NCBI GenBank assembly: GCA_946886405.1
Contig: CAMPIO010000065.1
Location: 1 to 18,197 of the forward strand
From: an uncultured Pseudoxanthomonas sp.
GTDB taxonomy: Bacteria > Pseudomonadota > Gammaproteobacteria > Xanthomonadales > Xanthomonadaceae
Length of the DNA stretch: 18,197 nt
Direction of reading: 5' to 3'
Positions 7,150 through 14,136 of the stretch are shown piece after piece. Under the pieces are notes generated by a model. It saw only the letters and a list, made by a program, of their open reading frames with translations. It was not told the DNA's origin and did not search any database. Every line of letters starts with the position of its first letter. Position 1 is the stretch's first letter. The position numbers and the translations under genes are program-made.

Positions 7150-8469
7150 TCAGTCCGGGTCGCGATCGATCAGCGATGTCTCGCGCGTGTCGGGCATCCA
7201 CAGGTAGACCAGCAGCGAACAGGCGATACACGCGGTGACGTACCAGTAGAAGCCGGTTTCCATGCCGATCTTCTTGAACCACAGCGCGACGTACTCGGCC
7301 GTGCCGCCGAACAGCGCCACCGTCAATGCGTACGGCAGGCCAACGCCGAGGGCACGGATCTGGACCGGGAACATCTCTGCTTTCACCACCGCGTTGATCG
7401 CGGTGTAGCCGCTGAGGATCACCAGCGCCGTCATGATCAGCCAGAAGGCGTGCAGGGCGTTTTCCACGTTCTGCAACTGGCTGAGGATCGGTACGGTGAG
7501 CAGGGTGCCGAGCACGCCGAAGGCGATCAGCACGCGACGCCTGCCGACCTTGTCGGACAGCGCGCCGACCACGGGTTGCAGCAGCATGTAGAGGAACAGC
7601 GTCGATGCATTGATCAGGCTCGCGGTCTCGCTGGCCATGCCGGCACTGTTGACGAGGAATTTGTGCACGTAGGTCGTGTAGGTATAGAACGCCAGCGTGC
7701 CGCCCATCGTCAGGCCGACCACGGCGAGCACGGCGCGCGGATGCTGCATCAATGCACGCAGCGTGCCCTGTGCTTCCTGCTTGCCGGGTGTGTCCTTGGT
7801 CCCGCGGCGGGAGAACGACTCGGTTTCCACCATGTTCCGGCGCAGCCACAGCGCGACCAGCGCCGCGACCGCGCCGATAGCGAACGGAATGCGCCAGCCC
7901 CAGTCGCGCAACTGTTCGTCGGTCAGGAACACGCGCTGCAGCGCGATCAGCACGGCCAGGGCGATCAGGTGGCCCATCACCAGCGTCACGTACTGGAAGC
8001 TCGACCAGAAGCCGCGATGTTCGCGCGTGGCCATCTCGCTGAGATAGGTCGCCGACGTCCCGTACTCGCCGCCCACCGACAGGCCCTGCAGCAGCCGCGC
8101 CAGTACCAGCAGGACCGGGGCGGCGACACCGATGGTCGCGTAGCCCGGCGTGCAGGCAATGATCAGCGAGCCGCCGCACATCATCACCACCGACAGCATC
8201 AGCGCGCGTTTGCGGCCGTGGCGGTCCGCATAGCGGCCCAGCAGCCAGCCACCGAGCGGGCGCATCAGGAAGCCCACCGCGAAAATGGCTGCCGTCTTCA
8301 ATAACTGGCTGGTGCGGTCCCCGCCCGGAAAGAACACCTCGGCGAAGTACAGCGAGAACGCGGCGTACACATACCAGTCGTACCATTCCACCAGGTTGCC
8401 GACCGAACCACTGAAGATGCTGCGCAAGCGCTGGGCGGGCGTCAGTCCGGCACGGGAGGTGGGCGTCAT
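7150..8469 (-). CDS. kgtP: MFS metabolite:H+ symporter, alpha-ketoglutarate permease (KgtP) type
   Basis: The 439-aa, 12-TM transporter resembles E. coli KgtP along its whole length by eye, so proton-coupled 2-oxoglutarate/dicarboxylate uptake is the best guess. Visible landmarks are GNLVEWYDWYVY at 24-35, FLMRPLGGWLLGRYADRHGR at 67-86 (containing MFS motif A), RLLQGLSVGGEYGTSATYLS at 125-144, the mid-protein DWGWRIPFAIGAV, LSDKVGRRRV at 304-313 (second motif A) and AEMFPVQIRALGVG at 364-377. Specificity within this subfamily (proline/betaine, citrate, shikimate) cannot be proved, but the resemblance is closest to KgtP. The start codon overlaps the priA stop by one base (TGATG), no strong SD is visible, and translation is probably coupled to priA. 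The C-terminus is acidic (RDPD). Confidence 0.85.
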   Translation of the reverse strand: MTPTSRAGLTPAQRLRSIFSGSVGNLVEWYDWYVYAAFSLYFAEVFFPGGDRTSQLLKTAAIFAVGFLMRPLGGWLLGRYADRHGRKRALMLSVVMMCGGSLIIACTPGYATIGVAAPVLLVLARLLQGLSVGGEYGTSATYLSEMATREHRGFWSSFQYVTLVMGHLIALAVLIALQRVFLTDEQLRDWGWRIPFAIGAVAALVALWLRRNMVETESFSRRGTKDTPGKQEAQGTLRALMQHPRAVLAVVGLTMGGTLAFYTYTTYVHKFLVNSAGMASETASLINASTLFLYMLLQPVVGALSDKVGRRRVLIAFGVLGTLLTVPILSQLQNVENALHAFWLIMTALVILSGYTAINAVVKAEMFPVQIRALGVGLPYALTVALFGGTAEYVALWFKKIGMETGFYWYVTACIACSLLVYLWMPDTRETSLIDRDPD

Positions 8470-10655
8470 CAGTACAGGTCCATGGGATCGACATCCAGCG
8501 ACCAGCGCGTGCGGCGCGCCTCCGGCAGGGCGTGGATCTGCGGCAGGGCGAGGTCGAGCACGCGGTGCAACGCGCGTCGCTCAGGCGACGAGAGCAGCAG
8601 CTGCACGCGATACAGACCGGCGCGGCGCGGCATCGGTGCGGGCAACGGCCCGTGCATTTCCAGCGTGGCATCGTGCGCCCGCAACGCGTGCTTCGCCGCC
8701 TGCAGGAAGTGCTGTGCGGCGTCGGCGTGCTGCGCCTCGGCACGCAGCAGCGCGAGGTGCGCGAACGGGGGGAAACCGGCCATCTGGCGCTGTTCCAGTT
8801 CGGCCTCGGCGAAAGCGTGGTAGCCGCCGTTGATCAGCGTGTTCAACAGCGGATGGTCCGGGTGGTGCGTCTGCAGCCACACGTCGCCGCGCTTGCCCGC
8901 GCGTCCTGCGCGTCCGGCCACCTGGATCAGCTGCTGTGCCAGCTTCTCGCCAGCGCGGAAATCGGTGGAGAACAGGCCTTCGTCCACGCCGACCACCGTG
9001 ACGCGCGTGAGGTGCGGCAGATCGTGGCCCTTGGCCAGGATCTGCGTGCCGACCAGGATGCCGGGTATATCGCCCAGCTTCGCCAGTTGCTGCGCCAGGC
9101 CGTCGCGCTTCTGCGTGGTGCCGCGATCCACCCGCAGCACCGGCACGTCGGTGAACTGTTCGGCCAGCAGTTCTTCCAGCCGCTCGGTGCCGATGCCCTG
9201 CGGTTGCAGCGCCAGTCCGCCGCAGTCCGGGCAGGCCGGCGGCGATGCCTGGCGTGCGCCGCAATGGTGGCACTGCAGGCGCTTGCCGCCAGCATGCACG
9301 GTCATCGGGCTGTCGCAGCGCTTGCAGTGCGCGCTCCAGCCGCAGTCATGGCATAGCAGCACCGGCGCGTAGCCCCGGCGGTTCTTGAACACCAGCACCT
9401 GGCCGTCGGCGTCCAGCGCCTGGCGGATCGCCTGCAGCGTGTCCGTCAGCAGGCCGGCCTGCTGCGCGCGCTTGCGCATGTCCAGCACGCGCACGGCGGG
9501 CGGCTGCGCGTCGCCGGCGCGCTGCGACAGGCGCAGGTGTCCGTAGCGGCCGGTGCGTGCGTTATGCAGCGTCTCCAGCGAGGGCGTGGCGCTGCCAAGG
9601 ACCACGGGTACGTCCAGCGCCTTGCCACGTACCAGCGCGAAGTCGCGCGCGTGGTAGCGGATGCCGTCCTGCTGCTTGTAGCTGCCGTCGTGTTCTTCGT
9701 CGATCACGATCAAGCCGGCGTCCGGCAACGGCGTGAACACCGCCGAGCGCGTGCCCACGATCACCCGTGCCTCGCCGCGCAGGCAGGCCGCCCAGGTGCG
9801 TGCGCGTTCGCCGTCGTTGAGGCCGGAGTGCAGGGCGTGCACCGGCACGCCCAGCCGTTCACGGAAGCGCGCCAGCGTCTGCGGGGTCAGGCCGATCTCG
9901 GGCACCAGCACCAGTGCCTGCCGGCCACGCCGCAGACAGTCGGCGATGGCGTGCAGGTACACCTCGGTCTTGCCGCTGCCGGTCACGCCATCGAGCAGGA
10001 GCGCGCCGAAGCCTGTCTTGACGGTGATCGCGTCGGCGGCCGCCTGTTGTTCGTCATTGAGTGCCGGTCCGGGGCGCGGCGAGGGCACGGGAGGTGCGGG
10101 TGCCGCAGCGAAGCGCTCTGCCAGCCCGCGCTTGCCCAGATCGCGCGCGGTGGCGCGGCCGGCTTCCAGGTGCAGATCCAGCGCGTCCTCATCGAGCGAA
10201 CCGTGGTCGGCCAGCAGCTCCGCCAGGCGGCGCGGCCGGCTGCCGGCGCGCAGGCGGTCGCGCTGGAGCTGGCCCGCCTCGGTCAGTCGCCAGTGCCAGG
10301 CATGCGTGTCGGGCAGCGGTTCGCCCTGCCGCAGCAGGGTCGGCAGCGCCGTGGCGACGACCTCCCCCAGCGGCGCGTGGGTATAGCGCGCCAGCCACTG
10401 CAACGACTCCAGCAGCTCGCCCTGCAGCAGCGGATCCGGGTCCAGCAGGGCCTCCGCGTGGCGCAACTCCATGCCAGGGTCCGTCGCAGGGGCGACGCCG
10501 GCCACGAAGCCGGTCAGCGTCCGGTTGCCGAATACCACGCTCACCCGCTTTCCCACGTCCCCGGATGCGGCGTCACGGCCTGGGGGCGGCAGGTAGTCGA
10601 ACAACCGTGGCAGCGGCACGGGCAGGGCGACTTGCAGGACGGAAACGGGTGGCAT
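8469..10655 (-). CDS. priA: Primosomal replication restart helicase PriA
   Basis: The 728-aa PriA recognises stalled fork structures and reloads the replicative helicase. The N-terminal 3'-DNA-binding part begins VLQVALPVPLPRLFDYLPP. The helicase core has Walker A GVTGSGKT (223-230), LVPEIGLTPQ (250-259), DEEH (319-322), GSATPSLET (354-362) and motif VI QVAGRAGRAGKRG (578-590). Eight zinc-binding cysteines lie at 435, 438, 444, 447, 462, 465, 475 and 478. The C-terminus (PFAHLALLRAE to WSLDVDPMDLY) matches the family's terminal domain. The length is normal. The ATG at 10655 has only a poor SD, but the N-terminus fits the family. It is the first gene of a minus-strand block, coupled to the permease gene. 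A DnaA-box palindrome lies about 115-143 bp upstream. Confidence 0.97.
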   Translation of the reverse strand: MPPVSVLQVALPVPLPRLFDYLPPPGRDAASGDVGKRVSVVFGNRTLTGFVAGVAPATDPGMELRHAEALLDPDPLLQGELLESLQWLARYTHAPLGEVVATALPTLLRQGEPLPDTHAWHWRLTEAGQLQRDRLRAGSRPRRLAELLADHGSLDEDALDLHLEAGRATARDLGKRGLAERFAAAPAPPVPSPRPGPALNDEQQAAADAITVKTGFGALLLDGVTGSGKTEVYLHAIADCLRRGRQALVLVPEIGLTPQTLARFRERLGVPVHALHSGLNDGERARTWAACLRGEARVIVGTRSAVFTPLPDAGLIVIDEEHDGSYKQQDGIRYHARDFALVRGKALDVPVVLGSATPSLETLHNARTGRYGHLRLSQRAGDAQPPAVRVLDMRKRAQQAGLLTDTLQAIRQALDADGQVLVFKNRRGYAPVLLCHDCGWSAHCKRCDSPMTVHAGGKRLQCHHCGARQASPPACPDCGGLALQPQGIGTERLEELLAEQFTDVPVLRVDRGTTQKRDGLAQQLAKLGDIPGILVGTQILAKGHDLPHLTRVTVVGVDEGLFSTDFRAGEKLAQQLIQVAGRAGRAGKRGDVWLQTHHPDHPLLNTLINGGYHAFAEAELEQRQMAGFPPFAHLALLRAEAQHADAAQHFLQAAKHALRAHDATLEMHGPLPAPMPRRAGLYRVQLLLSSPERRALHRVLDLALPQIHALPEARRTRWSLDVDPMDLY

Positions 10656-10769
10656 TCCGTGCAGTGTATCGGCCTGTCCGGGTGCAGGTCAGATCTCACA
10701 CAGTTGCGGTGATGTCCTGCCAAAATCTTGACGAAAATCACGCAAGTACTGATCCCGGAAGGAGATTCC

Positions 10770-10798
10770 GATTTATCCACACGCGCTGTGGATAAATC
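10770..10798. promoter_or_regulatory. Inverted pair of consensus DnaA boxes
   Basis: gatttatccaca (10770-10781) and tgtggataaatc (10787-10798) are exact reverse complements separated by cgcgc. Each arm contains TTATCCACA, a perfect match to the DnaA box consensus TTATNCACA (10773-10781 on plus, 10787-10795 on minus). The site is 115 bp upstream of the priA start codon and 300 bp upstream of the gene on the other side. No neighbouring AT-rich unwinding region is seen, so it does not look like a full origin. Confidence 0.65.
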
Positions 10799-11069
10799 TG
10801 TGCATGGCGGGAATGCTTCACGGCGCGATGACGCTGCTACAAGCGTCCGGGCCGGGTTGGTCAAAAAAGTGCCAGAGACGCTTTGTTCAACAAAATCATG
10901 AGGTTAGCCGTGAAACCGGACTGACATATTGATGCCCCGGTGCGGCAGGCGAACCTCCATGACGGATTGGTGACCGCTGTGCACAACGTTTTTCCCGGAA
11001 ACCCTTGTGGCGCCGGGGAGAGCAGATTCCGTCGGGCTGTCAAGCGTCCGTACGGCCGCCACGGGTGAC

Positions 11070-11075
11070 TATGAT
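11070..11075 (+). promoter_or_regulatory. Possible -10 element (TATGAT) for the sigma-like gene
   Basis: TATGAT matches the -10 consensus at 5 of 6 positions and lies 22 nt before the ATG at 11098, implying a short leader. It sits inside a small inverted repeat ggtga-N6-tcacc (11065-11080). No good -35 at 17 nt is seen, so this is tentative. Confidence 0.3.
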
Positions 11076-11097
11076 CACCAGGCACGCAACCGGTTCC

Positions 11098-12084
11098 ATG
11101 ATGACCTCTTCCCCTCCCGCTTCGCCTTCTGCCCCTGCCGCGCTGGCCGCCTTCCTGCGGGGATGCGAGCGCCGGGGTGCCGTGTTCGCCGAACTCCAGT
11201 GTGGTGACCCCGATCGCGGCGATGTCGCTCTCGCGGCCGCTCTGCGTGCCTTCCGGGGGAAGGCCGCCGTCCTTCCCATGGCCGACTGGCCGGCACGTTT
11301 CTGGGCGTTGCTGGCAGCGACTCCCCAGTTGCGCGTCGATAGCCCGTCCGCGCGCTGGCCGGGCGGTTTCGCTGCCCTTGCCCGTCCTGCGGCCGCTGAT
11401 CGGGGGGCACTGTTGCTGCGCCTTGTCGGCGGCTTGCAGGAAGCCGAAGCGGCGGCCGTCCTCGGCCTCGACGACGCGGCCTACCGCGATGCTCTGGCAC
11501 GCGCCTGCCCGCGCGACGCGCTGGGCCACCCGGATGCCGGCGCCTGGCGCGCGCTGGCCGAGGCCATCCAGCAGCATCTGCGCGAACTGCCGGACGACCG
11601 TCTGGCCAAGCTCGCCCGCCTGCGCGAGGACGCCCTGGCGGGAAACCGCGTCGCGTCGATAGCGACGAAGGCACCTCCGGCAACTGCGCCCCCGGCACCA
11701 CGCCGGTGGCCATGGTTTGTGCTGATCGTGGTGCTGCTGTTGGCGGCCGCTGGTGCCGGGGTGTTCTGGTGGCGAGGGTCGGCGCTGATGCCGTCGCGCT
11801 CGACGCCGACCGCGCCGGCCGCAACCGATGAAGGCGTCTTGGCGCTGCCCCCCGATCCGGTCATTACGTCGGCACCACTACCTGCCGCCGATGCGCCCGC
11901 CGTGCGCGCGGACGAGGTGACCGCCGCCGCCCACGCCGACTTCGTGCTCCTGGTCGATGCCGAAGACGAAGCGCGCGCCCGCGAGGCGGATTTCCTGGCC
12001 TGGTACGTCGCCGGGGCCGGTGCGACACCGGCGGCAAGCGCGTCCTCGGCCGATGACGGAGCGACCACCAATGCCGCGCGGTAA
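11098..12084 (+). CDS. Sigma-70 region 4-like single-pass membrane protein
   Basis: The predicted protein has 328 aa. Residues about 13-75 are Ala-rich and resemble a divergent sigma-factor region 2-like start (LAAFLRGCERRGAVFAELQC). Residues about 102-136 (ALLLRLVGGLQEAEAAAVLG) read like the region 4 helix-turn-helix of ECF sigma factors. A clear transmembrane helix at about 205-225 (WFVLIVVLLLAAAGAGVFWW) follows. The C-terminal ~100 residues are Ala/Pro/Asp-rich and presumably periplasmic. A sigma-like part joined to a membrane anchor is unusual; it may be a membrane-tethered regulator or a degenerate sigma factor used for protein contacts. ATG-ATG occurs at 11098/11101; an ATG at 11071 overlaps a possible -10. 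The gene overlaps the DUF3106 gene by 14 nt, so the two form an operon. The function is not established. Confidence 0.75.
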   Translation: MMTSSPPASPSAPAALAAFLRGCERRGAVFAELQCGDPDRGDVALAAALRAFRGKAAVLPMADWPARFWALLAATPQLRVDSPSARWPGGFAALARPAAADRGALLLRLVGGLQEAEAAAVLGLDDAAYRDALARACPRDALGHPDAGAWRALAEAIQQHLRELPDDRLAKLARLREDALAGNRVASIATKAPPATAPPAPRRWPWFVLIVVLLLAAAGAGVFWWRGSALMPSRSTPTAPAATDEGVLALPPDPVITSAPLPAADAPAVRADEVTAAAHADFVLLVDAEDEARAREADFLAWYVAGAGATPAASASSADDGATTNAAR

Positions 12085-12667
12085 GGGCAGGCGGCGGGCG
12101 GCCACGTGCGCGATCGCCGCCCTCGTGTCGATCGCGGGCGTCGCCGCGTCGTCCGCACAGGATGCAGCGAATGCAGCCCGATGGGCCGCGATGTCGCCGA
12201 TGGCACAGGCCGAGTGGCAACAGCGTCGCGAAGCGTGGGACGCCCTGCCCGTGCGCGAACGCGAGGACCGGCGCGCGCGCTATGCCGCGTGGCGTGCCTT
12301 GGACGAACTGCAGCGAGCGCGGCTGCGCGCGGCGGCCACCGAGATCGCGGCGTTGCCGCCGGAACACCAGGCCGCGCTGCGCACGCAGTTCAGCGTGCTG
12401 GACGGCATGCAGCGACAGGGCTGGCGGCTGGGGCCGGAACTCGGCGCCGACTGGCCACGATTGCAGCCGTTGTTCGCGTACGTGCCGCCCGCCGAACGCG
12501 ATGGCCTGCTGTCACTGCTGAGACGGCTGGATGCGGAACAGCGTGATGACCTCGCCGCCTTGGCGCAGCGCTTGCCGCCACAGGACCGCGATGCGTTCCG
12601 GCGCGAACTGCTTGCGGTGCCCGCTGCCCAGCAGCGCGCGTGGTTGCGACAGCGGCGGGACCGGTAG
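12071..12667 (+). CDS. Secreted DUF3106 protein
   Basis: The 198-aa protein has an Arg-rich N-terminus and a hydrophobic signal segment (11-29, ending ASSAQ). An Arg/Ala/Leu-rich helical body follows with repeating W-x(n)-LP-ER units: MSPMAQAEWQQRREAWDALP, then REREDRRARYAAWRAL, ALPPEHQAALRTQF and RLPPQDRDAFRREL. This pattern matches DUF3106, a periplasmic family of unknown function. The start at 12071 is inside the end of the sigma-like gene with 'acggag' 9 nt before it; an in-frame ATG at 12053 is an alternative. The 14-nt overlap suggests translational coupling. The shared operon hints that it acts with the membrane sigma-like protein, for example as a periplasmic sensor. That is inference only. 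Confidence 0.8.
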   Translation: MPRGKGRRRAATCAIAALVSIAGVAASSAQDAANAARWAAMSPMAQAEWQQRREAWDALPVREREDRRARYAAWRALDELQRARLRAAATEIAALPPEHQAALRTQFSVLDGMQRQGWRLGPELGADWPRLQPLFAYVPPAERDGLLSLLRRLDAEQRDDLAALAQRLPPQDRDAFRRELLAVPAAQQRAWLRQRRDR

Positions 12668-12713
12668 CGGGCTGCCGGGGCATGCCCTTCGCGATCGCCT
12701 GACGGAGCCCACC

Positions 12714-12771
12714 GTAGCGTGCGCCATGCGCACGACCACGCAACGTAATTCGTGCGCACAGCGCACGCTAC
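12714..12771. repeat. GTAG-type REP dimer (two inverted palindromic units)
   Basis: Two 22-nt units in opposite orientation flank a 14-nt centre. The left unit is gtagcgtgcgc-ca-tgcgcacga (12714-12735). The right unit (12750-12771), read on the minus strand, is gtagcgtgcgc-tg-tgcgcacga. The whole forms a long hairpin (11 bp, a 2-nt mismatch, 9 bp, 14-nt loop). Each unit also folds alone (cgtgcgc-N3-gcgcacg). The GTAG head is typical of REP elements associated with RAYT transposases in Stenotrophomonas. It lies between the 3' ends of two convergent genes. Confidence 0.75.
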
Positions 12772-12808
12772 CGGCATTCAGGCGCGTGCGCCTTCGTGAC
12801 GGCATCCC

Positions 12809-14035
12809 TTATGCATTCACCCACGTACTCAGCACCAGGTACATGACGCCCATCACCAGCATGATGAAGTACACGGTGCCCAGCACCGAGAACTTCACCA
12901 CCGTCACCAGCCAATGCTGGCGGTACACACGCTGCTGCATCCACAACAGGTAGAGCGGCATCCAGCAGAAGACCAGCATCTGCACCATCCGTACCAGCCA
13001 TGACGCGCCCTCGGGCAGCAGGCGGCCGATGCCGGCACACACGAAGATCGCCAGCAGGCACAGGCACAGGTAGGCATGGCTGTAGAGCGCCACCACCAGA
13101 TGCTCCAGATAGCCCCGCCGCGTCTCGATGTAGAAAAGCTTGAGCAGCACCGCGAACAACGGCACCAGCACGAACAGCGCGGAGGGCACCGAGCCGATCA
13201 GCAGGTTGAAGAAGTGCGCCGGATCCTGCTGGATGCGCGGGATGTTCTGCTCGGCGCGCGCGAGCTTCCGGCTCAGCCAGCGGTTGGCGAAGTCGGGCAG
13301 CCCGGTGAGCCGTACCGGGTTGGTCTCCGCATCGAACGGCTTGTCGCCGACGCTGATCAGCGGCGTCACGGGCACCTCGGGCAGCGGTTGACCCTCGGGG
13401 AAACGGTCCGGCTGTGCGAGTGACGGGTGGTTGGGCTGCAGTTCGGCGATGCGCTCGCGGGCGCGTCGCTGCGTGGCGAAGATATTGTCTTCCATCGGCT
13501 TGCGGACGAAGCCCAGCCCGGCCGGCACGTTGGCGCGTGCTGACACCAGGCCGTCGAGCGTTTCATCGCGAAGCTTCAGCACCGCATCGACCGTGGCGGC
13601 CTTGCTGAAGTCCGCACCGCCCTTGTCGGGGTCTGCCATCAGGTTGGTGGGCGTGCCGTCGGCAGCCGCGGGTACGGCGGGCGGCGCGATCTGCACGCGG
13701 GCCATGTCTTCGGCGTGCAGGGTGAGTTTGGCCACGAAGAACGTCAGTACGGCCAGGATCACGAACAGCCGCAGCGGCGCCACGTACGGCGCGCGGTGGC
13801 CGGCGAGGTAGGCGTTGGCCAGTTTGCCGGGCGACCACAGGGTGTGCAGGGTGCGGAAGATGCGCCCGTCCAGGTGCCAGAACGACTCGAACACCTCTTC
13901 CACCGCATGCCCGAAGCTTTTCAGCGGGTTATGCGCGTTCTGCCCGCACACATGGCAGAACCCGCCCTGCAGCGGGGTCTTGCAGTTGTCGCACGCGGCG
14001 GCGTGCACGGCGTCGGCATCGTGCGATGGGGTCAT
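12809..14035 (-). CDS. DUF3667 family zinc-ribbon membrane protein
   Basis: The 408-aa protein begins with a zinc-ribbon knuckle pair CDNCKT...CHVCGQ (C15, C18, C27, C30). This is followed by the DUF3667 signature region ending in GRIFRTLHTLWSPGKLANAY and LAGHRAPYVAPLRLF (57-91). TM segments are predicted at about 88-104, 279-301, 312-338, 347-367 and 377-404. Between the first TM and the rest lies a ~170-residue hydrophilic insert (about 105-278), probably on the other side of the membrane. This insert is long for what I recall of the family. Function is unknown. The gene is divergent from the MATE gene; TATCTT (14074-14069, minus) is a possible -10 34 nt before the ATG. The 3' end faces the DUF3106 gene across the REP dimer. 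Confidence 0.82.
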   Translation of the reverse strand: MTPSHDADAVHAAACDNCKTPLQGGFCHVCGQNAHNPLKSFGHAVEEVFESFWHLDGRIFRTLHTLWSPGKLANAYLAGHRAPYVAPLRLFVILAVLTFFVAKLTLHAEDMARVQIAPPAVPAAADGTPTNLMADPDKGGADFSKAATVDAVLKLRDETLDGLVSARANVPAGLGFVRKPMEDNIFATQRRARERIAELQPNHPSLAQPDRFPEGQPLPEVPVTPLISVGDKPFDAETNPVRLTGLPDFANRWLSRKLARAEQNIPRIQQDPAHFFNLLIGSVPSALFVLVPLFAVLLKLFYIETRRGYLEHLVVALYSHAYLCLCLLAIFVCAGIGRLLPEGASWLVRMVQMLVFCWMPLYLLWMQQRVYRQHWLVTVVKFSVLGTVYFIMLVMGVMYLVLSTWVNA

Positions 14036-14136
14036 GGGGCGTTCGGGTGGCGCGGCGGGCGAGCGGGTAAGATACCGGCCTCCCGTGACCCGGTGCCAGC
14101 GCGAAACCGCGCGACCGTAGTCCGGCGGTTGATTCC

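Larger units (their letters stand above)
10656..11097. other. Intergenic region between priA and the sigma-like gene
   Basis: This 442-bp region must hold the priA promoter (leftward) and the promoter of the sigma-like gene (rightward). It contains the DnaA-box palindrome (10770-10798), a short inverted repeat cggaa-N5-ttccg (10756-10770) and a 13-nt palindrome tttgttcaacaaa near 10882-10894. A one-mismatch DnaA-like box lies at 10978-10986. For leftward transcription TTGGCA (10723-10718) is a possible -35 but its -10 (TGTGAG) is poor. A 42-codon ATG frame from 10804 has no RBS and is not called. No RNA gene is recognised. Confidence 0.5.

Noticed and set aside
6970..8304. 444-codon plus-strand frame opposite the permease and the ndh 5' end
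   Set aside because: It spans two real minus-strand genes and is rich in His, Gln and Arg; a shadow frame.
6983..8743. 586-codon minus-strand frame in another register across priA, permease and ndh starts
   Set aside because: Same strand but out of frame with three motif-rich genes; the translation is Arg/Pro/Ala-rich without any family signal.
9537..10712. 391-codon plus-strand frame opposite priA
   Set aside because: It is antisense to a complete PriA with all helicase motifs; no RBS or domain.
10770..10798. Possibility of a full replication origin at the DnaA-box pair
   Set aside because: Only two perfect boxes and one imperfect box are present, with no AT-rich unwinding region and no dnaA/dnaN neighbours.
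10804..10932. 42-codon ATG frame in the priA upstream gap
   Set aside because: No Shine-Dalgarno sequence, no signal peptide or recognisable composition; likely chance.
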